A stretch of 64,000 bases of DNA from F23-B02 sp963613665 (lineage in GTDB: Bacteria > Bacillota > Clostridia > Oscillospirales > Oscillospiraceae): contig CAVEAL010000006.1 in the NCBI GenBank assembly GCA_963613665.1, forward strand, positions 47,309 through 111,308, read 5' to 3'. The notes under the pieces are model-generated. The model saw nothing but the letters and a program-made list of their open reading frames with translations. It did no database searches and was not told the origin of the DNA. Made by a program: the position numbers and the translations under genes. How positions within the stretch are numbered: position 1 is the first letter of the stretch; each line of letters starts with the position of its first letter. This document shows, piece by piece, positions 22,208 through 30,582 of the stretch.

Positions 22208-24703
22208 ATGAGTTCAAACGACAAAAACTCTTCCGGTATTGTATTTGAGATCAACGATATATTGAGCGAATTTGCATCTCTTGACGAGGAGCCCGTTTCC
22301 GAAAAGCCGGTATTTGAGCTCAAAGGCATGATAAAGGACGAGTCGGACAAACAGGACATGGTATTCTCATCTCTTATTGGCGACGGCCTTGAGACCGCTC
22401 CCGAGGCGGAGTCTGATGCCGGGCTCTCTCCGGAGGACTTCGGCTTCGAGCGTGCGCAGATAATAGATGAGTTCTATTCGCACGACAGCGTTTCGGAAGA
22501 CGCCTCGGCCATCGACCCCGAGAGCATACGGCGCGAATTTGACCTTGATGACGGCGCGGCGCCGTCTCCCGAGGCAAAAGAGCCGGAGGCGGAAAAGCAC
22601 TCCGATGCTGAGTCGGAGACGAATGATATACTTGACGAGGTCGATCGCATAATAGCGGAATTCAGAAATGGGCCGCAGGTGCAGGAGTCCGTGCACATAA
22701 TCGAGCCCTCCCCCGCCGAGCCTCCGGAGCCGGAACCCACAAAGCGCCGTGAGCCGGAAAAGCCGTCCTCCGCCGAGTCTTCGGAACCCGAACCGGAGCA
22801 GACGAAGGTGCGCTTCGGCGAACCGGAAGCGGACATGCAGGAGCCGGATCTTTACGAGGGCTCGGGCATATCCGAGGATCCGGAGGACAAATATGCGGCC
22901 GATGCCGACTACACCGTCATTGAACCCGAGCCGCCAAAGGAGAAAAAACCGCGCAGAGAGTCCAGATCTCTGCTCGAATCCGTGACGGTACCGCTCATAA
23001 CGGCTCTTGCGTTTATCGCAATGAAGATAAAGCAGAGCCAGGTATCGCTCGCCGAGACGAGCTACGAGACCGAGGAGCTCGGCGAGGAAATGCAGCCGGA
23101 CAAGGCCGCGCGGTTTTACGATAAGCACATCGCCGGTCTGCGCCTGCGCACAAGGATAGCCTTTGTGCTGTGCGCGGTGATGATGTACATATCCTACGGT
23201 CTGCCCGTACCAGGTGCACTATACGACGCGGGAGTCAAAAGCGCCGTGTGCCTTATCATGATGCTGTCAGTCATGATCTGCGGGCTTGACATTATTACGA
23301 CCGGCATTATGAGCATAGTCAGGTTCAAGCTTCACGCAAGCGCGCTGATCGTCGTATCCTGTCTGCTGTGCATGATCGACGCCTTTCTGTCTGCGGCAAG
23401 CATCTCCGAAAAGGTCGTCCCCTTCTGCGTCATACCATCGCTCACGATAGCCTGCACTCTGCTCGGCTGCGTTTTGAACGCGCGCAGCAACAGAGTCATA
23501 TTCAACACAGCTGCCGCTGCAAAGCGGCCCTTCATACTCACTGCGCAGTCGGATATCTCCGGCGGAGACATCACCCTGGTCAAGGGCAGGCGTCCGGTTG
23601 ACGGCATAGTCCGCCGCACCGAGGAGGACGGGCCGGACGAATCGGTTTTCGGCGTGCTCACGCCATATTTCATTATAGCCGCCTTCGTTCTGAGCATTGT
23701 CGCCGCCATAGTGAGCAAAAGCTTTTCGTCGTTTGCCCACATTCTGTCCGGCATATTTGTTTGTGCAGCGCCCATAGCGATGCTTTTAAGCTTTCCCCTG
23801 CCGTTTTTCATCTCGATAAAAAGTCTCATCCGCGGCGGCTCGACGATAGCCGGGTGGTCGGGTCTTTACGATATCGGCAAGGCCAGGCACATCATCATAA
23901 CCGATACGGATCTGTTCCCCAAGGGCTGCGTCAGAATAAGCCGCACACGCGTTTTTGCCGGTATGCCGCCCGAGAGGATCATATCCTTTGCCGGAAGCAT
24001 AATCTCGGCCTCCGGCAGCGCCATGGTGCATCCGTTCAACGAGCTCATGCACAAGGCCGGCAGCAGTCTTATGCCGGTCGAGGCCTTCTCGGTGCATGAA
24101 AGCGGCGGCCTTACCGCCATGGTCGACGGCGAGGATGTTTACTGCGGAAACGCGGCGTTCATGCGTCTTATGGGCGTCGTACTGCCGGAAAAATATGTCC
24201 TCGGAAACGGTGTTTACGTCGCCGTCGCGGGTATCATCTGCGGCGTATTCGAGATGGAGTACACGGCGTCTGACGCCGTAAAGGAGGCTCTCGGTGAGCT
24301 CGTCGGCTCGGACAGGCACGCGATATTTGCCGTGCGCGATTTCAACATCACGCCGCAGATGCTGTCCGTCAAATTCGATATGCCGACCGACGGCTTTGAT
24401 TTCCCGCCGTACTCCGAGCGCTATGCCATATCCGGAGCCGAGCCTGCCGAGGGCAGCAAGCCCGCAGCGCTCATAACGCGTGAGGGGCTCAAGCCGCTCG
24501 TTAGCCTTGCCGACAACGGCAGAGTGCTCTTTTCACGCATAAGGCTCAGTGTCCTGCTCAGTGTTCTGAGCGCCGTTATCGGTATGCTCGTCATGTTCAT
24601 CATAAGCCTCAGCACCCTGCCCGGCGTAGTGACTGCGCTGAGCTACCTGCTGGTCTGGCTGATCATAACGGTCGTGCTCAGCTTTACGATACGTACCCCC
24701 TAA
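22208..24703 (+). CDS. Degenerate heavy-metal P-type-ATPase-like membrane protein with long acidic N-terminus
   Basis: An 831-residue protein. Residues 1-250 are acidic, low-complexity and Pro/Glu-rich. From about 312 on there are eight likely membrane helices in P1B-ATPase order. An actuator-domain remnant is clear (GGDITLVKGRRPVDGIV, 452-468) but the TGES loop is missing. The metal-binding CPC before the phosphorylation domain is replaced by SFPLPFF (528-534), and the DKTGTLT phosphorylation motif reads TDTDLFPKG (565-573). A nucleotide-domain-like part follows (VDGEDVYCGNAAFM, 639-652), but the GDGxND hinge is absent. It cannot be a normal ATP-driven pump; a sensor, scaffold or regulator is possible. 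The frame is intact, so it is not a simple pseudogene. Confidence 0.7.
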   Translation: MSSNDKNSSGIVFEINDILSEFASLDEEPVSEKPVFELKGMIKDESDKQDMVFSSLIGDGLETAPEAESDAGLSPEDFGFERAQIIDEFYSHDSVSEDASAIDPESIRREFDLDDGAAPSPEAKEPEAEKHSDAESETNDILDEVDRIIAEFRNGPQVQESVHIIEPSPAEPPEPEPTKRREPEKPSSAESSEPEPEQTKVRFGEPEADMQEPDLYEGSGISEDPEDKYAADADYTVIEPEPPKEKKPRRESRSLLESVTVPLITALAFIAMKIKQSQVSLAETSYETEELGEEMQPDKAARFYDKHIAGLRLRTRIAFVLCAVMMYISYGLPVPGALYDAGVKSAVCLIMMLSVMICGLDIITTGIMSIVRFKLHASALIVVSCLLCMIDAFLSAASISEKVVPFCVIPSLTIACTLLGCVLNARSNRVIFNTAAAAKRPFILTAQSDISGGDITLVKGRRPVDGIVRRTEEDGPDESVFGVLTPYFIIAAFVLSIVAAIVSKSFSSFAHILSGIFVCAAPIAMLLSFPLPFFISIKSLIRGGSTIAGWSGLYDIGKARHIIITDTDLFPKGCVRISRTRVFAGMPPERIISFAGSIISASGSAMVHPFNELMHKAGSSLMPVEAFSVHESGGLTAMVDGEDVYCGNAAFMRLMGVVLPEKYVLGNGVYVAVAGIICGVFEMEYTASDAVKEALGELVGSDRHAIFAVRDFNITPQMLSVKFDMPTDGFDFPPYSERYAISGAEPAEGSKPAALITREGLKPLVSLADNGRVLFSRIRLSVLLSVLSAVIGMLVMFIISLSTLPGVVTALSYLLVWLIITVVLSFTIRTP

Positions 24704-24710
24704 AAAAATG

Positions 24711-24739
24711 TTGCCAATAAATATACAATAGTGTATAAT
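24711..24739 (+). promoter_or_regulatory. Sigma-A-like promoter for the EF-G-like gene
   Basis: TTGCCA, exact 17-base spacer, TATAAT, about 60 bases before the start codon. One of the clearest promoters in the window. Confidence 0.85.
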
Positions 24740-24802
24740 TAATTGATTGCGTTTTATACGAGATTAAATTTTTAATATATCTTTCAAGAGAGGAAGCAAC
24801 AC

Positions 24803-26806
24803 ATGAGCTACGAAACCAAAAACATCCGCAACATCTGCTTCATGGGTCACGGCAACAGCGGTAAGACCAGCCTTGCTGAAAGCATGCTGTTCACTACCGG
24901 CGCTATCGACCGTATGGGCAAGGTCACCGACGGCAACACCGTCTGCGACTATGACGCCGAAGAAATAAAGCGTCAGATCACCATTGCAACTTCCGTCGCT
25001 CCCGTAAACTTCGGCGGCTGCAAGATCAACGTGCTTGACTGCCCCGGCTACTTCGACTTTGTCGGCGACGTTCTCGCCGCCATCCGCGTCGTCGAGACCG
25101 GCATCATCTTCTGCTCCGCCAAGGACGGAATCACCGTCGGCGCGGAGAGAAGCTGGAAATACCTCAAGGCTGCCGACGTTCCCGCAATGTTCTATATCTC
25201 CAAGATCGACGAGGAGCACGGCGACTACTATGCGGTTCTGTCCGCGCTGAAGGAAAAGTACGGCGCGGCCGTCTGTCCGGTCATGATCCCCATGTCCGAC
25301 GGCACGGGCGTTATCGACCTCGTTCACAGCACCGCATATCAGACCAAGGGCGGCAAGACAGCAAAGGTCGCGGTTCCCGCAGCCGATGCCGACAAGGTTG
25401 AAGAGATGCGCATGGAGCTCATGGAGGCGGCAGCCGTTACGGAAGAGCTCATGGAGAAGTTCCTTGACACCATGGAGCTTACGGACGACGAGATCGTCAC
25501 CGGTCTCAAGGCCGGTCTTGCAGAGCGCAGCGTAGTTCCCGTAGTCTGCGGCGCGGCCATGTCCAACATCGGCACCGAGGCCGTCATGCAGGCCGTCTGC
25601 GATTACGTGCCCGCTCCCGAAGATAAGTCCGCAGAGCCCGTTTGCGGCTTTGTTTTCAAAACCGTTTCCGACCAGTTCGGCAAATACAGCTTCGTAAAGG
25701 TCGTCTCCGGCAAGATCACCGCCGACCTCTCGCTGCGCAACGTCCGTGCCTCCAGCACCGACAAGCTCGGCAGACTCTACACCATCTGCGGCAAGAAGAC
25801 CACCGAGGTCAAGGAAGCCTGCTGCGGCGATATCGTTGCCGTCGGCAAGATGGAGTGGAAGACCGGCGACACCGTATGCGATCCCAAGAACGAGGTCGAG
25901 CTCCCCGCGCTTGAGATGCCCGATCCCTGCTACTCCATGGCCATCTCCCCCAAGACCAAGGGTCAGGACGACAAGGTCGCAGGCGGCCTTTCCAGACTCA
26001 ATGAAGAGGATGTATCCTTCACTCTCGTCAACAATGCCGAGACCCATCAGATGGTCATCTCCGGCGCAGGCGACATTCAGGTAGACGTTCTGTGCGCAAA
26101 GCTCAAGAGCCGTTTCGGCGTTGAGACCGAGCTCAAGCCCGCCCGCGTTGCATACCGCGAGAAGATCAAGGGCAAGGTCGAAGCTCACGGCCGCCACAAG
26201 AAGCAGTCCGGCGGTTCCGGCCAGTTCGGCGACGTCTGGATCCGCTTTGAGCCGCAGGATGAGCAGGACGAGATGATCTTCGCAGAGGAAGTATTCGGCG
26301 GCTCCGTTCCCAAGAACTTCTTCCCCTCCGTCGAAAAGGGTCTGCGCAACGCGGTGCAGAAGGGTGTCCTCGCGGGCTATCCTCTGGTCGGCCTGAAGGC
26401 TACTCTGTACGACGGCTCCTACCACCCCGTCGACTCGAATGATATGGCCTTCCAGACCGCGGCACGTCTCGCGTATCAGGACGGCATCCCCAAGGCGAAG
26501 CCCACCATTCTTGAACCTATCGGCCTGCTTCAGGTCACCATCCCCGACGCGAACCTCGGCGATATCATGTCCGATATCTCCTCCAAGCGCCGCGGCACGG
26601 TTCTCGGCATGAACGCAGAGGACGGCATGCAGACCGTCGAGGCCGAGGTCCCCATGGCCGAGATGAGCTCGTACACCATCGACCTGCGCTCCATGACTCA
26701 GGGACGCGGCTCGTTCACCTGCAAGTTCATCCGCTACGAGGAAGCTCCCGGCAATGTCCAGCAGAAGGTCATTGAAGAGGCTAAGGCTCTGGCTGAGGCT
26801 GAGTAA
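24803..26806 (+). CDS. EF-G-2-like translational GTPase
   Basis: A 667-residue GTPase with the five-domain layout of EF-G but of the EF-G-2 subgroup: P-loop GHGNSGKT (15-22), then RQITIA instead of RGITI, DCPGYFDF (79-86) instead of DTPGHVDF, and SKID (133-136) instead of NKxD. Domains II-V follow, including GQFGDVWIRFEP and the C-terminal domain (ILEPIGLLQVTIPD..GDIMSDISSKRRG). The Tyr in place of the switch II His is a feature I recall for EF-G-2 proteins, which bind ribosomes but may not support normal translocation. Codon use is strongly biased to C-ending codons, suggesting high expression. Confidence 0.85.
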   Translation: MSYETKNIRNICFMGHGNSGKTSLAESMLFTTGAIDRMGKVTDGNTVCDYDAEEIKRQITIATSVAPVNFGGCKINVLDCPGYFDFVGDVLAAIRVVETGIIFCSAKDGITVGAERSWKYLKAADVPAMFYISKIDEEHGDYYAVLSALKEKYGAAVCPVMIPMSDGTGVIDLVHSTAYQTKGGKTAKVAVPAADADKVEEMRMELMEAAAVTEELMEKFLDTMELTDDEIVTGLKAGLAERSVVPVVCGAAMSNIGTEAVMQAVCDYVPAPEDKSAEPVCGFVFKTVSDQFGKYSFVKVVSGKITADLSLRNVRASSTDKLGRLYTICGKKTTEVKEACCGDIVAVGKMEWKTGDTVCDPKNEVELPALEMPDPCYSMAISPKTKGQDDKVAGGLSRLNEEDVSFTLVNNAETHQMVISGAGDIQVDVLCAKLKSRFGVETELKPARVAYREKIKGKVEAHGRHKKQSGGSGQFGDVWIRFEPQDEQDEMIFAEEVFGGSVPKNFFPSVEKGLRNAVQKGVLAGYPLVGLKATLYDGSYHPVDSNDMAFQTAARLAYQDGIPKAKPTILEPIGLLQVTIPDANLGDIMSDISSKRRGTVLGMNAEDGMQTVEAEVPMAEMSSYTIDLRSMTQGRGSFTCKFIRYEEAPGNVQQKVIEEAKALAEAE

Positions 26807-26820
26807 TTCCTACGGATTTA

Positions 26821-26851
26821 AAACGGTGGGCTATATCGCCCACCGTTTTCA
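26821..26851 (+). terminator. Intrinsic terminator after the EF-G-like gene
   Basis: Stem AAACGGTGGGC / GCCCACCGTTT with a TATATC loop; only a short T stretch. It ends ten bases before the next start codon, so some read-through is likely to serve the small gene downstream. Confidence 0.75.
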
Positions 26852-26860
26852 GGTAACTAT

Positions 26861-27199
26861 ATGAAGCTCAATATCCCGGAAATAAAAATACCCAGGGTCA
26901 ATATGCCCAAGGTGAAAATACCGAAGGTAAATATATCAAAGCCGCACCGAAAGAATGAAAATGACGAGCCGGAGACGGACGCGGACTTTGCCTCCTTCGA
27001 CGATGAGGCCGCCGCGGATGATATCTTCGAAGAGACTGAAGACACCGCCGCACAGGAGCCCGCAGCTCAGATACGCGAAAAGGTAAAAAGCTACGGCATG
27101 GTCATATCGGAGGATCAGCTCCGCATGGTCTGGGCAGGAGAGATCGGCTTTTCGCTGCTGATAGTCTTTGCCTCGGTGCTCATTGCTATTGCAAGTTAG
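26861..27199 (+). CDS. Small tail-anchored protein with N-terminal Ile-Pro repeats
   Basis: A 112-residue protein, not recognised. The N-terminus is built of repeated five-to-six-residue units with Ile/Met-Pro and Lys-Val/Ile (IPEIKIPRVNMPKVKIPKVN). The middle (about 35-75) is very acidic, and the last 20 residues form a hydrophobic helix (GFSLLIVFASVLIAIAS), typical of a C-terminal membrane anchor. The ribosome site is weak (AGGTAA seven bases before the ATG) and overlaps the end of the upstream terminator. A strong terminator follows. Expression therefore seems to depend on read-through from the EF-G-like gene. Function unknown. Confidence 0.6.
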   Translation: MKLNIPEIKIPRVNMPKVKIPKVNISKPHRKNENDEPETDADFASFDDEAAADDIFEETEDTAAQEPAAQIREKVKSYGMVISEDQLRMVWAGEIGFSLLIVFASVLIAIAS

Positions 27200-27205
27200 C
27201 AAGTT

Positions 27206-27237
27206 AAAAGGACAGTCAGGCTGACTGTCCTTTTTCT
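27206..27237. terminator. Bidirectional intrinsic terminator
   Basis: Long stem AAAAGGACAGTCAG / CTGACTGTCCTTTT with A- and T-runs on the two sides; serves the small protein on plus and the nucleoside phosphorylase on minus. Confidence 0.9.
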
Positions 27238-28541
27238 TATCTTACTATGCCCTTTATAAACGGCGGCTTTTCGACGGGATCGGGAACTATGCCGTAGCAG
27301 CCCTTAAGCATCTCGGCGGCCTTCTGCGCGGCGGAAATACTCTGCGCGTGTATGGTGGCGAGGCTCTCCCCTGCTTCTACCCTGTCGCCGACCTTCTTTT
27401 TAAGTATCAGGCCGACGGAGAGGTCTATGACGCTCTCCTTGGTGGCTCTGCCGCCGCCGAGGTGCATTGAAACAAGGCCGATCTCGTCTGCGCTGATGTG
27501 CCTGACATATCCCGTGCAGTCGGACACGGCTTCGTATTGTACGGGCGCCTGCGGCAGAAGCGACGTATCGTACACTGCGCGGCTGTCGCCGTCTTGGGCC
27601 TCGACGAGCTGCGCAAGCTTTTTGAGCGCAGAGCCGTCCTCTACGCCCTTTTCGAGCAGCTTTCGCGCTGCGGTGTCATTTTCGGCGATACCGGCCTCGG
27701 TGAGTATGCACGCACCCAGCGTAAGGCACAGCTCGAGCACTTCGCCCTTTCTCTCGCCGCGCAGGACCTCGATGGCCTCCCTGACTTCAAGGGCGTTGCC
27801 CACGGCGTTTCCGAGGGGCTCGTCCATGTCCGTTATGACTGCGACGGTCTTTTTTCCGGCGAGCTTTCCGACCGCCGTAAGGTTCTCGGCAAGCTCTCTT
27901 GCGTCCTCGGCCGTTTTCATGAACGAGCCGCTGCCCATTTTAACGTCAAGGACTATGACATCCGCGCCGGCAGCGAGCTTCTTGCTCATGATAGAGCTCA
28001 CGATAAGCGGTATGCTCGGCACCGTGCCGGTAACGTCGCGCAGGGCGTACATTTTCTTGTCCGCAGGGTCGAGATTTGCCGTCTGACCGGCTATGGCAAT
28101 GCCGTAATTATTTACGTTTTCAATAAACTTTTCCTCGGAAATGGCTGCGTTGAAGCCGGAAAAACTTTCGAGCTTGTCGATCGTTCCGCCCGTGTGGCCG
28201 AGGCCTCGTCCGGACATTTTTGCGATCTTCACGCCCTGCGCCGCCACCATCGGGCAGAGTATGAGCGAGGTCTTGTCGCCGACACCGCCGGTCGAGTGCT
28301 TATCGGCCTTGACGCCCTTTACGGCACTGAGATCGAGCGTCTCGCCGGAGTCGCGCATCGCCATGGTGAGCTCAAGCGTTTCCTCCCTGTCCATGCCGCG
28401 CAGCAGTATCGCCATCATGAGCGCCGACATCTGATAGTCGGGGATATCTCCCCTTGTGTAGCCGTCTACAACAAATTTTATCTCCTCCGCGCTGAGCTTT
28501 TCGCCGTCACGCTTTTTTACGATAATATCGGTCATCAGCAT
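27237..28541 (-). CDS. pdp: Pyrimidine-nucleoside phosphorylase
   Basis: Splits uridine, thymidine and deoxyuridine with phosphate to the base and (deoxy)ribose-1-phosphate in nucleoside salvage. The 434-residue enzyme carries the family signature SGRGLGHTGGTIDKLES, the phosphate/substrate region KHSTGGVGDKTSL, VLDVKMGSGSFMKT and the C-terminal PYNP domain (LGGGRATKESVIDLSVG). The ATG at 28541 lies seven bases after GGAGGT; an upstream TTG at 28556 overlaps this site. deoA (strict thymidine phosphorylase) is a less likely name because low-GC and clostridial enzymes of this type are usually of the broad Pdp kind. Confidence 0.92.
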   Translation of the reverse strand: MLMTDIIVKKRDGEKLSAEEIKFVVDGYTRGDIPDYQMSALMMAILLRGMDREETLELTMAMRDSGETLDLSAVKGVKADKHSTGGVGDKTSLILCPMVAAQGVKIAKMSGRGLGHTGGTIDKLESFSGFNAAISEEKFIENVNNYGIAIAGQTANLDPADKKMYALRDVTGTVPSIPLIVSSIMSKKLAAGADVIVLDVKMGSGSFMKTAEDARELAENLTAVGKLAGKKTVAVITDMDEPLGNAVGNALEVREAIEVLRGERKGEVLELCLTLGACILTEAGIAENDTAARKLLEKGVEDGSALKKLAQLVEAQDGDSRAVYDTSLLPQAPVQYEAVSDCTGYVRHISADEIGLVSMHLGGGRATKESVIDLSVGLILKKKVGDRVEAGESLATIHAQSISAAQKAAEMLKGCYGIVPDPVEKPPFIKGIVR

Positions 28542-28613
28542 AGCGGATACCTCCAATTGTTTTATATTCTATGCTGTCATTTTAACACAGATGAAGGAAT
28601 ATTTCCACCGGTA

Positions 28614-29045
28614 TCACAACTTTCTTTCAAATATCAAATATGTTTTACCCTCTATGCTGCGCAGCTTATCCGAAACGCGGCCGAGCCCTGTCCCATCTGC
28701 CGGTATTGCGATCAGCCCGTCGGACAAAAGGCAGCCCATTTTCCCGCGCCGCCACAGGGTGTCGCAGTTCTCTGATCGCGGCAGAGGCCGGTCGGCGGCG
28801 TATTCGATGCTCTCGGGCAGCCCCCTCAGCTCCGTGCGCGAAAAGCGGCGCACTATGCCGAGGCCCGTACCGTTCGGCCGCAGCGTGCCGAGAAGTGCGC
28901 TTGCGCCGCCGCCGTACAGATAAAGGCGCAGCGGGCTCTGCGCTGCCGCACGGCACTTCGCGTCGAAAACGCGCATGAGGCCGTCTGAATATATCTTCAG
29001 GCTGCCGCATTCTTTTCCGTCTATGTAGACAGGCAGGCTCTGCAT
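28614..29045 (-). CDS. Conserved-looking hypothetical protein
   Basis: A 143-residue protein that I do not recognise. A strong GAGGAGAGG site precedes the ATG at 29045. It begins SLPVYIDGKECGSLKIYSDG, which looks like a beta-rich fold, contains a Gly-rich YLYGGGASALLGTLRPNG stretch and a basic middle, and has no membrane helix or signal peptide. The gene lies between mazF (55 bases upstream) and the nucleoside phosphorylase, all on the minus strand. No function can be assigned. Confidence 0.6.
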   Translation of the reverse strand: MQSLPVYIDGKECGSLKIYSDGLMRVFDAKCRAAAQSPLRLYLYGGGASALLGTLRPNGTGLGIVRRFSRTELRGLPESIEYAADRPLPRSENCDTLWRRGKMGCLLSDGLIAIPADGTGLGRVSDKLRSIEGKTYLIFERKL

Positions 29046-29064
29046 GTTACCTCTCCTCAAAGCT

Positions 29065-29090
29065 GCTCCCCGGGCTTTCACTCGGGGAGC
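29065..29090 (-). repeat. Hairpin between mazF and the unknown gene
   Basis: GCTCCCCG / CGGGGAGC with a ten-base loop, just after the mazF stop. There is no T-run on the minus strand, so it may slow or stabilise rather than end the transcript. Confidence 0.4.
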
Positions 29091-29099
29091 ATGGTATTT

Positions 29100-29444
29100 T
29101 TACAGGCCGAAGCTCACGGCGATGGCATTATCGACCTTCGTCATGGTGCTCTCATCGAGCTTGCCCATGCGCTCGCGCAGGCGTGATTTATCGATGGTGC
29201 GTATCTGTTCGAGCAGGATAACGCTGTCGCGCGAAAGTCCCACGCTCCGGGCGTTGAGCTCTATATGCGTCGGCAGCCGCGCCTTGCCGGTTTGACTGGT
29301 TATGGCCGCGGCAATGACGGTCGGACTGTGTCTGTTTCCGGTGTCGTTCTGGACGATGAGCACGGGGCGCATGCCACCCTGCTCCGAGCCCACGACGGGG
29401 CTGAGATCGGCGTAAAAAATATCTCCGCGTTTGACTGTACTCAA
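29100..29444 (-). CDS. MazF/PemK-type endoribonuclease toxin (NdoA-like), no partner gene nearby
   Basis: A 114-residue single-domain MazF. Family marks are VKRGDIFYADLSPVVGSEQG (the loop carrying the catalytic Arg/Thr network begins here), RPVLIVQNDTGNRHSPTVI, and AAITSQTGKARLPTHIEL. MazF cuts mRNA at short motifs and is normally silenced by MazE. The start is a TTG eight to nine bases after GGAGTG. In most Firmicutes the antitoxin gene lies just upstream; here the upstream gene encodes a lipoprotein, so either the antitoxin is elsewhere or none is needed. Confidence 0.93.
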   Translation of the reverse strand: MSTVKRGDIFYADLSPVVGSEQGGMRPVLIVQNDTGNRHSPTVIAAAITSQTGKARLPTHIELNARSVGLSRDSVILLEQIRTIDKSRLRERMGKLDESTMTKVDNAIAVSFGL

Positions 29445-29541
29445 TTTTATTCACACTCCGCTACGGTATATAGCCGCCCGCTACATCTTATGTAGTGCGC
29501 TGACTATATTCTCCCACTGGTGTGTGAATTTTATACTCCGT

Positions 29542-30084
29542 TTACGAAATGACCCAATCGGATATCTCAACCGTCACGACGCTGTGTTCCTTATGGCTTA
29601 TCTCCGCCGAGCGCGGTGTGAGGCTTTGATCTATCCACAGCGTAACAAGATAATCATCCGACGGGATGAGTCTTGCCGCGATCATATCGCCCTCGACCCA
29701 GCTTATCTCAAGGTGCCCCTCGCGCATGGCGCGGACTATTATCGGCAGCGAGGACATGGGGCTGAGCTCGGCATCGTCGAGCGTTCCGATATCAAGCATC
29801 GCGCCGTCAAACTCAAGGCTCAGATCCCTGCCCGTGACGTTGGCCTTTATACCGGATAAAAGCTCCGGCTTTACCACCGAAACGGATGCGCCGTCCTTCG
29901 TCTGCGCATAGGCGAGGGTAAACTCGGCGGTCTTATCGTCATACTGCGCCGAAACATTAGCCGAGAACGATATATTCTCAGCCGTCGAGACGATATTTGT
30001 AAATTCGGCAAACTGAGCCTTTCCGTCGTCGGCACAGCCGCACAACAGCAAAAGGCACAGGATAAACGGCAATACTCTTTTCAT
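29542..30084 (-). CDS. Lipoprotein of unknown function
   Basis: A 180-residue exported lipoprotein: N-terminal MKRVLPFILCLLLLCGC with a lipobox ending LCGC, then a beta-rich domain (FTNIVSTAENISFSANVSAQ; SLEFDGAMLDIGTLDD) reminiscent of LolA/LppX-like lipid-binding folds in which strands alternate. It has a clear GGAGGT ribosome site. It is divergent from the thiamine operon and upstream of mazF on the same strand. The fold idea is only an impression. Confidence 0.75.
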   Translation of the reverse strand: MKRVLPFILCLLLLCGCADDGKAQFAEFTNIVSTAENISFSANVSAQYDDKTAEFTLAYAQTKDGASVSVVKPELLSGIKANVTGRDLSLEFDGAMLDIGTLDDAELSPMSSLPIIVRAMREGHLEISWVEGDMIAARLIPSDDYLVTLWIDQSLTPRSAEISHKEHSVVTVEISDWVIS

Positions 30085-30173
30085 ATCCGACCTCCGTAAG
30101 CGTTTCTTATTTCATTCTATTAACCGCCGGCGGCAAACATTATTCCGATTTTCAAATTTCTTTGAAAAAGCTA

Positions 30174-30202
30174 TTGTATTTTTACGCGGGCAAGAGTACA
30201 AT
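30174..30202 (+). promoter_or_regulatory. Sigma-A-like promoter for the thiamine salvage operon
   Basis: TTGTAT, 17-base spacer, TACAAT, ending about 10-15 bases before the TPP aptamer. Confidence 0.65.
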
Positions 30203-30215
30203 ACACAACGAACCG

Positions 30216-30305
30216 AATACAGGGGAGCTTGCACCGGCAGGCTGAGAGGAAGTAATCGAACTTCGACCCTTATACCTGATGTGGATAATGCCGCCGTAGG
30301 AAGCA
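30216..30305 (+). promoter_or_regulatory. TPP riboswitch (thi-box aptamer)
   Basis: All invariant parts are present in order: CAGGGGAGC, GGCTGAGAGGA, GACCCTTATACCTGAT, and GGATAATGCCGCCGTAGGAA. Thiamine pyrophosphate binding should favour the terminator that follows and so shut off the thiW-thiM-thiE-HAD-thiD-cytX operon. Confidence 0.97.
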
Positions 30306-30318
30306 CTGCCGCTCCGTT

Positions 30319-30357
30319 ACAGGAGGATACCGCAAAAGGTATTCTCCTGTTTTTTTG
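30319..30357 (+). terminator. Expression-platform terminator of the TPP riboswitch
   Basis: 13-base-pair stem ACAGGAGGATACC / GGTATTCTCCTGT (one G-U) followed by seven T, 14 bases after the aptamer. Confidence 0.92.
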
Positions 30358-30582
30358 TTTGTCTTTTGAGAAAGGGGGAAGCGAACACCACCTGGGTGGC
30401 GGACTGAGGGGGAGCGCCCTGAGTCTTGTATATCAGCGATGGGAAGCCGTGTTCCGGCGTGAGAGGATGCCAGCAAGCATCGACCGAACTTCCATGCGGC
30501 CCGCAATGCGGCAGCCGCAGCACAAAACGGAAGCGCCGCTGAATACAGTCGTTTCCGAATTTATCAAAAGGATGGGTCCTGA
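30358..30582 (+). other. 225-base gene-free segment between riboswitch and thiW
   Basis: No ribosome site or convincing reading frame until the thiW start. It holds several GC-rich local hairpins (for example CCACC/GGTGG near 30389) and no known regulatory motif. Such a long stretch after the riboswitch terminator is unusual and could be an inserted repeat element. Confidence 0.4.

Noticed and set aside
24764..26425. A 553-codon open frame on the minus strand
   Set aside because: Antisense shadow of the EF-G-like gene, which has motifs, promoter and ribosome site.
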